Assembly: GCA_964371405.1 (NCBI GenBank)
Contig: CAYJLV010000018.1
Location: 7,492 to 71,491, forward strand
DNA length: 64,000 nucleotides
DNA from: JAMHWF01 sp964371405
GTDB taxonomy: Bacteria; Pseudomonadota; Gammaproteobacteria; Burkholderiales; Burkholderiaceae_C
Direction of reading: 5' to 3'
The notes under the pieces were generated by a model. The model worked only from the letters and a program-made list of their open reading frames with translations, was not told the origin of the DNA and did not search any database. Position numbers and translations under genes: made by a program. Every line of letters starts with the position of its first letter. Position 1 is the first letter of the stretch. This document shows positions 25,911 through 35,095 of this stretch, one piece after another.

Positions 25911-27836
25911 TTACGGACGTCCGAGCGCGGTCTCCGGTTTGGCGACGGCACCCTGCCTGGCGCCGCGAGACTCTGGAGAGCCGCCGAACATCGCCTCGGA
26001 CCACAGGTACGGCAGGATGCTCCACCACGCCGATTCACCGGCCTTGAAGGTCGCACGCTCGTCGTTGACGACATGCTCCACGAGGCGACGCGCACGCCGT
26101 GCATCGACCAGGTCGCACTCGCGAAACGACTGCGACCCGATCGTGTCCATGAAGAAGCCCCGCAACGGCCCGCGCATCCAGTCGACGATCGGCGAATTGA
26201 AGCCAATCTTGGTGCGGCGGTAAGCGATGTCGTGCGGCATGTAGGGCGCGGCGGCGTCACGGATGATCGCCTTGGAATAGCCGCCGCGAATTTTCGCCGT
26301 CCACGGCAATGCGAAAGCTGCAGTTGCGACGCGCCAGTCGAGGAACGGCATCCGGATCTCAATCGAGTTCGCCATGCCGTAGCGATCGTAGCTGCGCAGG
26401 ATCGTGGGCAGGATGAAGGAGTGCGTCTGCCAGAACAGGGCGCGGCTCAGGTGGTCCAGATCCTTCCAGCGCGGGTGCTGCGTGTACTGCGCACCGAGGT
26501 TGGCGTGCAGTCCCAACGCGTGCTTGGCCACCACACCACCCAGGCGACGCGCATACGAGCTGAATCGATTCGCCGGTCTGCGGAATTGCTGCGAGCCCTG
26601 CGGGATGCCGCCGTCGTAGACATCGAGCACTTGCCCGACTTGCGCACGGTCGACACCCGCATCCATCAGCGCATAGGCCCAGTCCGCGCTGTAGCCGCCG
26701 AACAGCTCGTCCGCTGCATGACCATCGAGGGTCACCGTGACCCCAGCCTGCTTGATGCGTCCGTACAGCGCGACGAAGGGCAACGGGCTCGTGATCGTCA
26801 AATCTTCGTACAGATAGAGCATGCGCCCGAGCTGATCGATCTGCCTGGCGGGATCGATATTCAACACCTCAAGCGGACTGCCGGCGTGCTCTGCCACGCG
26901 CCGCGCGTACTGCGCCTCGTCCAACGGGGTGCCGGGAAACGACGCCACGAAGGCGTGCTGCCAGTCACTGGCGAGCCTGGACTCGCCGGCGTGCGTGCCG
27001 TTGATGTGGGCGAGCATCGAGAACACGGCGCTCGAGTCGAGTCCGCCGGACAGCGCCGTCCCGATCGTGACATCGCTGCGCATGCGGATTCGGCAGGCGT
27101 CGAGCAGCAGCTCGCGCATCATCTCCACCTGCTCCTCGTACCGCTGGGGAACGCTCGGCAAGTGATCGAGCGTGTTCCACCATTGACGAGCGCGGACGCG
27201 TCCGGCCGCGACATGGCCTGCATAGCCGGCCGGGAAGCGCCGGATTCCGCCGACGACGCATTCCTCCGTCGCTTCGTAGGCGAAGCTCGACCGTACCGTC
27301 ATGCGCCGGATCAGGTCGCGATTCGGCTGCGCCTGCCCGAGCAGCGGCATCAGCGCCTTCATCTCCGACGCGAAGGCGACTGCGCCGTTCGAAAGCTCCG
27401 CATAGAACAACGGCTTCTTGCCGAAGCGATCGCGCGCGAGGAACAGCCGCTTGTCGACCGAATCCCAGATGGCGAATGCCCACATGCCGTTGAAGCGCAG
27501 GAGACAGCTCTCGCCCCACTGGACGTAGGCGGCGAGGATCACTTCGGTATCGCTCTCGCTGCGGAACTCGTGGCCATGCGACCGCAGCTCGGCCTTGACT
27601 TCGAGGAAGTTGTAGATCTCGCCGTTGAACGTGATCCAGTAGCGGCCGTCCGCGTAGGACATCGGCTGCTTGCCGGCTTCGGACAAGTCGAGGATCGACA
27701 GCCGCCGATGGCCGAGCGTCACGCCGTCGCCCTGCCACAGGCCCCAGCCGTCCGGGCCGCGATGCGCCATCGTGTCGAGGCAGCGCTGCGCCAGGGCGGG
27801 ATCGATCTGGCCGACGTATCCGAATATTCCGCACAT
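25911..27836 (-). CDS. asnB: Asparagine synthase (glutamine-hydrolysing)
   Basis: 641 residues. It starts MCGIFGYVG, with Cys2 as the nucleophile of the class II glutaminase domain. The ATP-pyrophosphatase motif ALSGGLDSSAVF is at about 258-269. AsnB-type proteins encoded in polysaccharide loci often amidate uronic acids rather than aspartate; the UDP-HexNAc dehydrogenase at 9.8 kb supplies a suitable carboxyl group. It is the last gene of the minus arm, 30 bases after a glycosyltransferase gene. The stop (25911-25913) lies only 14 bases from the poly-C tract, so the last few codons deserve caution; the length is normal for this subfamily. Confidence 0.9.
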   Translation of the reverse strand: MCGIFGYVGQIDPALAQRCLDTMAHRGPDGWGLWQGDGVTLGHRRLSILDLSEAGKQPMSYADGRYWITFNGEIYNFLEVKAELRSHGHEFRSESDTEVILAAYVQWGESCLLRFNGMWAFAIWDSVDKRLFLARDRFGKKPLFYAELSNGAVAFASEMKALMPLLGQAQPNRDLIRRMTVRSSFAYEATEECVVGGIRRFPAGYAGHVAAGRVRARQWWNTLDHLPSVPQRYEEQVEMMRELLLDACRIRMRSDVTIGTALSGGLDSSAVFSMLAHINGTHAGESRLASDWQHAFVASFPGTPLDEAQYARRVAEHAGSPLEVLNIDPARQIDQLGRMLYLYEDLTITSPLPFVALYGRIKQAGVTVTLDGHAADELFGGYSADWAYALMDAGVDRAQVGQVLDVYDGGIPQGSQQFRRPANRFSSYARRLGGVVAKHALGLHANLGAQYTQHPRWKDLDHLSRALFWQTHSFILPTILRSYDRYGMANSIEIRMPFLDWRVATAAFALPWTAKIRGGYSKAIIRDAAAPYMPHDIAYRRTKIGFNSPIVDWMRGPLRGFFMDTIGSQSFRECDLVDARRARRLVEHVVNDERATFKAGESAWWSILPYLWSEAMFGGSPESRGARQGAVAKPETALGRP

Positions 27837-27866
27837 ATCGCTTCGCTCGCGAGTCCCGATGTCAGG

Positions 27867-28772
27867 TCAGACCGCCCGCCGACGCGGTCGACGCAGCAGG
27901 CTCGTCAGCACGAGCTTCACGTAGGGCCAGGAAAAGTGCAGCGGCCACAGGATGCCGCCGTGCCTCCGGCTGAAGTGCAGCCACGAGCGAACGGGCAAGC
28001 CCTTGCGGTCGAGGATCAGCTTCCACCGCCGACGCAGGGGCAGTGAGGCGTCGAAGTAGCTGCCCTGCAGCGCGTTGGTCGAGCAGTATCCCGCGACACC
28101 GGCCGCCACGTACAACTTGTAGCCGGCGCTCAGAGCGCGCAGCCCGTAGTCGGTGTCGCCCATCGCGTGTTCGAACACAGGGTCCAGATTGCCGAGCTGC
28201 GTCGCGATCGGCGCCGGAATGAGGACGCAGTTACCCTCCATCGCCGCGCAAGGCACAGCCTCGCGCTCGCTCCAGACGAGCCGATAGTTGAAGGGCTTCA
28301 GGCGCGTGCTGGCGACCCTGCCTCCGTAGGTGATCCTGCCCGTCGAACGCTCGGCGGTTGCGCCGATCAGGATGACGGACTGTCCTTCGCGCCGCCGTAG
28401 CGACTCCATCTGCTCGAGCAACTTGCGCAGCGCGTCGGCGACCAGGTGCGTATCGTCGTTCAGCCACAAGTAGTAGTCGCAGGGCTGCCGCAGCGCACGC
28501 TCGAAACCCGTGTGCATGCCGCGCGTCCAGTACAGGTTGCCGGACGAATCGACGACATCGACGAACGGGAACTCGTCACGGATGGCCTGCGCCGTACCGT
28601 CGGTGCTCGCATCGTCGACGACTATGACGCCAAGCTCGACGCCGGCTCGCGCGGCAGCCACGCTGAGCGATCGCAGACACGCCAGCGTCAAAGCCTTGCG
28701 ATTGAAGCAGGTCAACAAGGCAATGATGCGCACGGAGGCGGCGACATCGCGGCTGGCGGGAAGTTCCTTCAT
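27867..28772 (-). CDS. Glycosyltransferase family 2 protein
   Basis: 301 residues. The GT-A fold is shown by IIALLTCFNRKALTLACLRS, VIVVDDASTDGTAQAI and the metal-binding NDD in YYLWLNDDTHLV. Later AMGDTDYGLRAL corresponds to the ED-type acceptor region of rhamnosyltransferase-like GT2 proteins. The ATG at 28772 begins MKELPASRD. The frame is open upstream for 47 codons, but that part runs antiparallel through the repetitive tail of the preceding gene and does not resemble the family. It probably adds a sugar to the EPS repeat unit. Confidence 0.88.
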   Translation of the reverse strand: MKELPASRDVAASVRIIALLTCFNRKALTLACLRSLSVAAARAGVELGVIVVDDASTDGTAQAIRDEFPFVDVVDSSGNLYWTRGMHTGFERALRQPCDYYLWLNDDTHLVADALRKLLEQMESLRRREGQSVILIGATAERSTGRITYGGRVASTRLKPFNYRLVWSEREAVPCAAMEGNCVLIPAPIATQLGNLDPVFEHAMGDTDYGLRALSAGYKLYVAAGVAGYCSTNALQGSYFDASLPLRRRWKLILDRKGLPVRSWLHFSRRHGGILWPLHFSWPYVKLVLTSLLRRPRRRAV

Positions 28773-28797
28773 GTCGGACACGGCGCGGCTCCCGACC

Positions 28798-30243
28798 TCA
28801 CTGGCGCCACCGCGCGCCGGCGCGTGGTCCGGCGCCGACATGCGACCCGACTCCGACGCGTGATCCGACACCGGCGCGTGCTCCCGCTCCGACGACGCGC
28901 GCCCACGGCGCATCGACAGCGGGCGGATGCCGTAGCGCCGCCTCGCGCCGCCGGATCAGCTGCGCCAGCGCAATGCCGGTCGCCCCGCCCAGGAGATAGA
29001 ACGACGGGTACGCCATGTAGTAGACGAACGCAGCGATCAACGCGACGGCCAGTCCTCGCATCGTCAGGTATTCGAACTCCGAGTCGGTCCTGGCGCGCAG
29101 GCAGCCCACGACGGCGATGACCGTCGGCACCAGGAAGAGAACTACACCGATGACGCCGACCCGCAATGCGAGGTCGATGTAGTGGTTGTGCGCGACGAAG
29201 TCGATCAGTTGGCCCCTGTACAGGCGGGTGTATCCGTAGCCGAACGGAAAACCGATCAGCATCGTTCGCATCGACTCGCTCCAGTCCTCCAGCAGTCTTT
29301 CCCAACCGTCTATGCGCGCAGCGAACGTACCGCCGCTGTCGGCCATCGATACCGTCGAGCCGACCATCTGGTCGATCAGAGGGTCGAGATAGCCGAGCCA
29401 CGTCGCCAGCGCTGCCGCCGAGCCGAGGATCAGCACGAAGCCGAGCAGGAGCGGCAGCCGACGCAGCAGGTATCGCCGCTCCAGCCATGCGACACAGAGC
29501 ATCCCGACCGCCACGGCGAACCACACCGATCGGTGCTGCATAACCGCCACGAAGAGCAGCATGATGGCCGCATGCCAGCCGCTGCGCGTCTTGCCGGTCG
29601 TGCGCAGCCAAACCATCATGTGGGCCAGTCCGATCGTGCCGACGAAGAAGGTGTAGTGCGACCCGATCGGCCGGAAGACGCGGCCGCCGCCGGCATCGTC
29701 GAACACCTCGGCACGATTGATGAACCCCGTCTCGACGCCCACCAGGAAACAGGCCGCGATGAGGAGGAACGCGTACGCCGCGATGGTGCACCAGTGACCG
29801 ATCTTGCGAAGCTCTTGCTCGGTGTAGCCTGCCGTGACGCCCAGCAACCCGGCCGCCCACAGATAGAAGAACTGCCGCACCTCCGTTCCCGCCGCCTTGC
29901 CGTACTCCATCAGTCCCAGCAGGAACGAATACATGATCACACCGCCGAACGCCATCCACAGCAGGAACAGCCGATCGGTGATCGGCGCCGCGCGGCGCAC
30001 GAATCCCACAGCCGCGGCCATCACGACGAACACGGAGATAACGTCGTTCGGATAGATCTGCAGGCCGATCTGCACGTACGGCTGCTTGACGAAAATCGTC
30101 TCGGCACAAAAGCCCGCCAGCAGCAACAGCACGGGCAGGGTCCGGTCTTCCGTCGAGCGCAGGAACCCCCACGACAGCCCGACGACAACCGCGGTGGCTG
30201 CGAGAGCGGCGACGGCGAAGACGACAAGTTGCGTCAGGTCCAT
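28798..30243 (-). CDS. O-antigen/EPS polymerase (Wzy/WaaL-like membrane protein)
   Basis: 481 residues with about 12 hydrophobic segments and a long periplasmic loop, the layout of Wzy polymerases and O-antigen ligases. The loop ends with FVAHNHYIDLALRVGVIGVV, matching the conserved H-N-x-Y region of the Wzy_C family. It likely polymerises flipped lipid-linked repeat units in the periplasm. The last 35 residues are low complexity (GAGARAGVGSRVGVGSHVGA), encoded by imperfect short repeats, and are not expected in the family. The stop is 25 bases before the next gene start, and the ATG at 30243 lies 5 bases after the flippase stop. Confidence 0.85.
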   Translation of the reverse strand: MDLTQLVVFAVAALAATAVVVGLSWGFLRSTEDRTLPVLLLLAGFCAETIFVKQPYVQIGLQIYPNDVISVFVVMAAAVGFVRRAAPITDRLFLLWMAFGGVIMYSFLLGLMEYGKAAGTEVRQFFYLWAAGLLGVTAGYTEQELRKIGHWCTIAAYAFLLIAACFLVGVETGFINRAEVFDDAGGGRVFRPIGSHYTFFVGTIGLAHMMVWLRTTGKTRSGWHAAIMLLFVAVMQHRSVWFAVAVGMLCVAWLERRYLLRRLPLLLGFVLILGSAAALATWLGYLDPLIDQMVGSTVSMADSGGTFAARIDGWERLLEDWSESMRTMLIGFPFGYGYTRLYRGQLIDFVAHNHYIDLALRVGVIGVVLFLVPTVIAVVGCLRARTDSEFEYLTMRGLAVALIAAFVYYMAYPSFYLLGGATGIALAQLIRRREAALRHPPAVDAPWARVVGAGARAGVGSRVGVGSHVGAGPRAGARWRQ

Positions 30244-30248
30244 GGCGT

Positions 30249-31796
30249 CTAGGCGCTGCTGCGCGCTGCGAAAGCCGCGATGCGGCGGAACCCCGGGATG
30301 CGAGCGACACCGGGGCGCTGCTTGACGAGGCGATCCACCAGCGCGAGCAGATGCCGGCCAAGGACAACGCCGGGCGCTCCGACGACAGCCGCACCGATCA
30401 GCGCGACGCCGACCACGGACGTCGCGATCACCAGCACTGCGGGGCTGGCAGCCTGCGGCAGGCCGACAAACGCCGCGTCGACGAGTCGTACTGCCACGGC
30501 ACACAAGGCCGCAAGAAGCAACGGACCGAGCAGCGCTGCGCCGATCGCGTGCAGCGGAATCTGCAGCCGCTTCATGACGATCGCATTCATCCACAGCCAG
30601 CGAAAGACATAGACCCCAGCGACGCCCCAGCCAACCGCCGACAGCGACCAGCTCGCAGTGAACGCCAGAACGAGCAGCATGACGATCAGCGTGGCCGTCT
30701 TTACGCGCAACTCGGCTCCGGGCTCGCCGCGCCCGCCCAGAATCGGCCCGCACAGCGCCTCGATGGCGTGCCCGATCATGGCGACCGAAAGCGGTACCAG
30801 CACGGCAGCTGCGTCGACCCAGTGCGTACCGAGCAGCATCAGCACGATTGGCTCGGCCATCAGCGCGACAAAGGTGAACAAGGGAAACGACACGACGCCG
30901 ACGCCGGCCAGCACGGTCAGATAGGCCCGACTGAGCCCTGCGTCGTTGTCCTGCGCGCGCGCCGCCAGCGGGAACAGCACCGTCTGCAGGTTCCTGACGA
31001 GGTGGTCCGCCGGAACCTTCACCAGATTGTTGGCGACGGTGTACTGGCCGAGCAACGCCGCGCCGAGCCAGCGCCCGATCGCCACGTGCGGACCGTTGTC
31101 TATGACCCAATTGATCATGTTGGTCACCATGACGACGCCGCCGAAGTGGGCGACGTCCAGCCGGCGAAACGGATTCCCGGGCTTCAACGAACGAGGGCTG
31201 TAGTAGTACATGACCAGGCACGCTGTCACCGTTTGCACGTGCCAAGCCAGCACCAGGCTCCACACGCCCATGCCGAGCAAGGCGGCCGCCACGCCGACGA
31301 TGAGGTAGCCCAGGACGTACGAACCGAGCCCGGCGAGCTGGATCACCTTGAACTCGATATCCCGGCTGAGGACAGCGGTGACCGCCGCCGTCGCCGCCCC
31401 CACGACGAGCGTCGGCGCCATCGCACGAAGCAACGGCGCAGCTTGCGGGGTCGCGAACACCAGGCCGGCAATGGCATCGGCGGCGACGTACACGCCGAGC
31501 GCGGTCGCCGTGCTGACGAACAGGAGACGACCGCAAGCGACCGCGATGGCGTTGTCGTCGAGGTCGGGAACCTGCACCAGGGCCATCTGCAGCCCCATCT
31601 CGACGACCAGCGCGAGAAAGTTGGTCGTCAGCATCGCATAGCCGAACAGTCCGACCCGCTCGGGCCCCAACAGGCGCGCCAGCATGATCTGGCTGATGAA
31701 CGTGGCGGCAATGCGCCCGATGGTGCCGAGATAGTTCCAGCTCAGGCCGCGCAACGCGCGGCCGGTCAGTCCTGACTGTGTGTGAGACACGGTCAC
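30249..31796 (-). CDS. Lipopolysaccharide biosynthesis flippase (Wzx/MATE-like)
   Basis: 515 residues with about 12-14 transmembrane helices. The N terminus GRALRGLSWNYLGTIGRIA and the following MLARLLGPERVGLFGYAML are typical of WzxC/EpsK-type oligosaccharide flippases of the polysaccharide-synthesis family. It moves the undecaprenyl-linked repeat unit to the periplasm. The GTG at 31796 overlaps the deacetylase stop as GTGA, which favours it over the GTG two codons later. It is directly followed by the polymerase gene, a functional pair. Confidence 0.88.
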   Translation of the reverse strand: MTVSHTQSGLTGRALRGLSWNYLGTIGRIAATFISQIMLARLLGPERVGLFGYAMLTTNFLALVVEMGLQMALVQVPDLDDNAIAVACGRLLFVSTATALGVYVAADAIAGLVFATPQAAPLLRAMAPTLVVGAATAAVTAVLSRDIEFKVIQLAGLGSYVLGYLIVGVAAALLGMGVWSLVLAWHVQTVTACLVMYYYSPRSLKPGNPFRRLDVAHFGGVVMVTNMINWVIDNGPHVAIGRWLGAALLGQYTVANNLVKVPADHLVRNLQTVLFPLAARAQDNDAGLSRAYLTVLAGVGVVSFPLFTFVALMAEPIVLMLLGTHWVDAAAVLVPLSVAMIGHAIEALCGPILGGRGEPGAELRVKTATLIVMLLVLAFTASWSLSAVGWGVAGVYVFRWLWMNAIVMKRLQIPLHAIGAALLGPLLLAALCAVAVRLVDAAFVGLPQAASPAVLVIATSVVGVALIGAAVVGAPGVVLGRHLLALVDRLVKQRPGVARIPGFRRIAAFAARSSA

Positions 31797-32596
31797 GAAC
31801 CCTTCGCGGGCCAGTCCTGCTCGCCCGCCCTGGCGCTCAGGCATGAACCGGTTGCCGGCTGGGCGCTGCGCACCGTGACACCCGATTCCTTCGCGAAGGC
31901 AATGAGCCGCGACAGCAGGGCATTGTGTTCGTCGCCGTGCTCCGGCGCGCCCGGATGCAGCATCAGCGCCAGCCACTCGCCGCTGCCCGCGCACCGCTCG
32001 ATCAAACCCCTGTACGCAGCTTCGTTCGCCGTCCAGCGACCCGTGTAGGCGCCGAACGGCACGCGGCGAATCGCGTAGCGATTGACGCGCCCGCCATTCA
32101 GGCCGAACCACGTCGTGAATGCGCAGCCGAACAACGGCGCAATGGCCTTCCGAACCCAGCGGTTGTGCTTGCCGAACGGGTAGACCAGCGTGCTGGGCGC
32201 GCCGAGCTGCTCCTGCCGCAGCCGCTCGACGCCGTCGCGGCATGCGTGAAGCAGGCGGTCAGCCCCGTCGAATCCGGTGAACGGATCGTGCGTGGTGCCA
32301 TGAAAGGCGATCTCGTGGCCGGCAGCGGCAATCGCACGCAACTGCGAATAAGTAAGGAAGCCCTCCCGACCGATCAAATCGGGAGAGACGGCAAACACGC
32401 CCGCAACCCCGTGTCGATCGAGCACGGATGCGACGCCGAGATCGGCGAGCTCGCCGTCGTCGCAGATGATCGTCATCGCCGGCGTGGGCGGCAGCTGCAG
32501 CGTCTCGAAGCTGCGCAGACCGAACAGGAATTCCTCGGCGCGATCACCCGCATGGGCGGGGAGGCGCTTGGCGATCGCACTGAGGACTCGATTCAT
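31793..32596 (-). CDS. Polysaccharide deacetylase (NodB homology domain)
   Basis: 267 residues from the ATG at 32596; a GTG two codons upstream is possible. The NodB-domain features are TIICDDGELADLG, with the catalytic/metal Asp pair, AAGHEIAFHGTTHDPF with the metal-binding His-x3-His, and later VYPFGKHN and ALMLHPG. It probably removes N- or O-acetyl groups from the polymer or an intermediate. No signal peptide is visible, so it may act on cytoplasmic precursors, as in some EPS loci. It lies 135 bases downstream of epsG and overlaps the flippase gene. Confidence 0.85.
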   Translation of the reverse strand: MNRVLSAIAKRLPAHAGDRAEEFLFGLRSFETLQLPPTPAMTIICDDGELADLGVASVLDRHGVAGVFAVSPDLIGREGFLTYSQLRAIAAAGHEIAFHGTTHDPFTGFDGADRLLHACRDGVERLRQEQLGAPSTLVYPFGKHNRWVRKAIAPLFGCAFTTWFGLNGGRVNRYAIRRVPFGAYTGRWTANEAAYRGLIERCAGSGEWLALMLHPGAPEHGDEHNALLSRLIAFAKESGVTVRSAQPATGSCLSARAGEQDWPAKGS

Positions 32597-32731
32597 CGTC
32601 ACCTGGGTCTTGTCGATGGGATACGGCTCGTGAGCAACTCGTCGGCGATGGGTGCGCGAAGGAAGCGTCGGCCGGCTTGGCGCGAAACCGGTCCTGCGTT
32701 CGATGTCGCGCAGTTGCGACGCGCGGCTCTC

Positions 32732-33655
32732 TCAGTACTCGTTCATGACGACGCCGACCACGTCGGTCTTGCCTTGCGCGAGCGAGGTCAGCAGGTCTTC
32801 GAGAGCGCTGATGTGAGAAGTGCCCCGGCGAGCGACGACCAGCGCGGAGCCGCACTTCGACGCGATGACGCTGGCGTCGGCGCCGTACATCGCAGCGGGC
32901 GTGTCGACCACGACATAGTCGAACTTGCTGGACAGTTCGTTCATCAGCAGGCCGAACACCGGACGCTCGAACAGCTCCAGCGGATTGGGCGGCACGTTGC
33001 CCACCGGCAGCACGTACAGGCTCGGCAGGTCGGCGACGCGCTGAATGACGTTCGCCTCGGCACGACCGGACAGCACGCCTGACAGACCCATCGTGTTGGC
33101 CATGCCGAAGATGCTGTGCTGGCGCGGGCCGCGCAAATCGGCATCGACCAGCAGCGTGCGACCGCCGAGTTGCGACAGCGCAACCGCGAGATTCGCCGAG
33201 AAGAATGTCTTGCCGTCACCTGAATCGGGACTGACCACCGCAACCGCACGACGCGATCCGTCGCCACCGCTGCGATGCAGGATCAGCCGGCTGCGAATCG
33301 CACGGAACGCCTCTGCCTGCTGCGAGAACGGTTCGTTGGCGACGACCAGTTCGTCGCTGAACTTGCAATGCTGCTCTTCCGGCGAGTACGGATAGTGGAA
33401 CTGCTTCGACAGCGCCGACAGCACATCCTGCTCGGTCGCGAAGCCCAGCGCGATCGCGGCCTCGCCGAAACGGACGCGATGCTCGTGCTGGTAGGCAACG
33501 ACGGCATCGACCTGCTCGGGCGCGAGCCTCCTGGCCTCGCGGATGATGTCGCCGATCGAACGATCGTGGAGTTCGACCTTGTTGCCCTTCGCGTCTTCCG
33601 GGCTCGTCGCGTCGAACTTGGCGGTTCTGGAATCACGAAATTTCGCCATGCTCAT
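32732..33655 (-). CDS. epsG: Chain-length determinant tyrosine kinase-like ATPase (EpsG family)
   Basis: 307 residues. Residues about 30-90 resemble the small MshEN/GspE N-terminal fold (LAPEQVDAVVAYQHEHRVRF, ALGFATEQDVLSALS). The BY-kinase domain follows: Walker A in SPDSGDGKTFFSANLA (about 143), Walker A' in LLVDADLRGP and Walker B in VVVDTPA. It would phosphorylate or energise EpsF and control polymer length. The C terminus ends VVMNEY, with only one Tyr and no tyrosine cluster. The ATG at 33655 overlaps the epsF stop as ATGA; an internal ATG at 33649 is possible. Confidence 0.88.
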   Translation of the reverse strand: MSMAKFRDSRTAKFDATSPEDAKGNKVELHDRSIGDIIREARRLAPEQVDAVVAYQHEHRVRFGEAAIALGFATEQDVLSALSKQFHYPYSPEEQHCKFSDELVVANEPFSQQAEAFRAIRSRLILHRSGGDGSRRAVAVVSPDSGDGKTFFSANLAVALSQLGGRTLLVDADLRGPRQHSIFGMANTMGLSGVLSGRAEANVIQRVADLPSLYVLPVGNVPPNPLELFERPVFGLLMNELSSKFDYVVVDTPAAMYGADASVIASKCGSALVVARRGTSHISALEDLLTSLAQGKTDVVGVVMNEY

Positions 33656-35082
33656 GCCCTCCGGGAGTCCGGCTTCGGAAGCTGACCCAGCACGCGCTTG
33701 ACGAGCAGCGGCTGCTCGCTGCGGCCGCTCCACGGCTGGTGCGGGCGCGGCAGCACGCCGACGATCGGCAGACCGAACGCCTGCACCAGATCGGCGCCGC
33801 TGCGCACGGTGCGGTTGCGGCCTTCGGCCATCAGGACGCTGACGATTGCCGCGATCGAGCCGAGCACGATACCGATGATGCCGTTGAGCAGCAGGTTGGG
33901 CGACGAAGGATGGGCAGGCTCCGTCGCGGCGCTGAGCAGCGAAACGTTGGTCTGACTGGACTCGCGCTCGAGCGCAGTCTGATTCAAGCGCCCCATGACG
34001 GCGTCGTAGGCCTTCTGCGCGTTCTCGACCTCCCGCAGGATCGTCGACGCCTCGTCGCGCTGCTCCTTCATGCGCAGCACGCGCTGCCTCTGCGCCTCGT
34101 AGGCACCGCGGATCTCGGCCTCGCGCTGCCGATTGATGGTCGCCGTGACGCTGACGCCGCTCGTGACCTTGGCCGTCTCGGATTGGACGCGGCTGCGCAG
34201 TGCGTTGATGTTGGCCTTGGCCTCGATCACTTGCGGGTGGTTGTCGCCCAGGCGGGAGTTCAGCTCCTGCAGCTTGGCTTCTTGTTGAGACAAGCTCGTC
34301 TTCAAGCTCGCGATCAGCGGATTGAGCAGCACATCCTGCATCTGATCGGCCGATGCCCCGCGCGCCGCCGTCTGGCGACTGCCCGACTCGGCGGACAGCG
34401 CCTGCATCATGACGATCTGGGCCGACAGCTCATTCATGCGCGCCGTTTCGACGTCGAGACGCTCGTCCGTCGCAATGATGCCCTTCTGCCGCTGGTAGGC
34501 TGAAAGTCTTGCCTGCGCCGCCTCGAACTGGTCCCGCAGCTGCTTGGCGCGGCCCTCGAAGAAGCTCGCGTACTGCTTGGCCGGGTCGACGCGCAGGTCG
34601 AGCACGGTGTCGGTGTAGGCGCGGACGTAGGCGTTGGCGCCTTGCGCCGCGAACGCGGCATCGCCGGCCTTGAAGCCGATATTGATCACACCGGACTCCC
34701 TTGCCGGCTTCACGTCCAATCCCCTGGACACCCATTCGGCCAGCCAGGCTTCGGCGCTGCCGCGGCCCTCGTCTTCCTTGGCCCATGCCTCGCGCAGCGC
34801 AACGTCGTCGGCAAGCTTGAGGATGTCGACGACGCGGCGCGCGACGCGCTCGCTCTTGATGATGTCCATCTGGGTCGCCATGAACGACGGGATCATCATG
34901 CTCTCGACGCCGACCATCGAGATCGGATTGGCCCGCACGTCGACGATCATCGACGCTGTCGCCTTGTACTGTTTTGGCAGCAACAGGCTGATGCCCATCA
35001 CCAGCAGCAACACGGCCAGCAGCATCGTCACGGCGAGCCGCCAGCGCCCCTGCAGAATCGAAATGAACTGTGCGAACGTCAT
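33652..35082 (-). CDS. epsF: Chain-length determinant protein EpsF (Wzz/Wzc periplasmic type)
   Basis: 476 residues. It has a first transmembrane helix at about 15-35 (LAVTMLLAVLLLVMGISLL), a long periplasmic coiled-coil part (about 150-400, rich in Gln, Glu and Ala) and a second helix at about 415-435 (LLLNGIIGIVLGSIAAIVSV). The PHPSSPN-type motif near the second helix reads EPAHPSSPNLLLNG. This is the polysaccharide co-polymerase layout. It sets EPS chain length with EpsG and contacts the EpsE channel. It starts 13 bases after the epsE stop. Confidence 0.92.
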   Translation of the reverse strand: MTFAQFISILQGRWRLAVTMLLAVLLLVMGISLLLPKQYKATASMIVDVRANPISMVGVESMMIPSFMATQMDIIKSERVARRVVDILKLADDVALREAWAKEDEGRGSAEAWLAEWVSRGLDVKPARESGVINIGFKAGDAAFAAQGANAYVRAYTDTVLDLRVDPAKQYASFFEGRAKQLRDQFEAAQARLSAYQRQKGIIATDERLDVETARMNELSAQIVMMQALSAESGSRQTAARGASADQMQDVLLNPLIASLKTSLSQQEAKLQELNSRLGDNHPQVIEAKANINALRSRVQSETAKVTSGVSVTATINRQREAEIRGAYEAQRQRVLRMKEQRDEASTILREVENAQKAYDAVMGRLNQTALERESSQTNVSLLSAATEPAHPSSPNLLLNGIIGIVLGSIAAIVSVLMAEGRNRTVRSGADLVQAFGLPIVGVLPRPHQPWSGRSEQPLLVKRVLGQLPKPDSRRA

Positions 35083-35095
35083 ACAGGCACCCTGG

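Noticed and set aside
28773..28913. Upstream extension of the family 2 glycosyltransferase by 47 codons
   Set aside because: It lies in the repetitive tail of the polymerase gene read in another frame and does not resemble the family N terminus.
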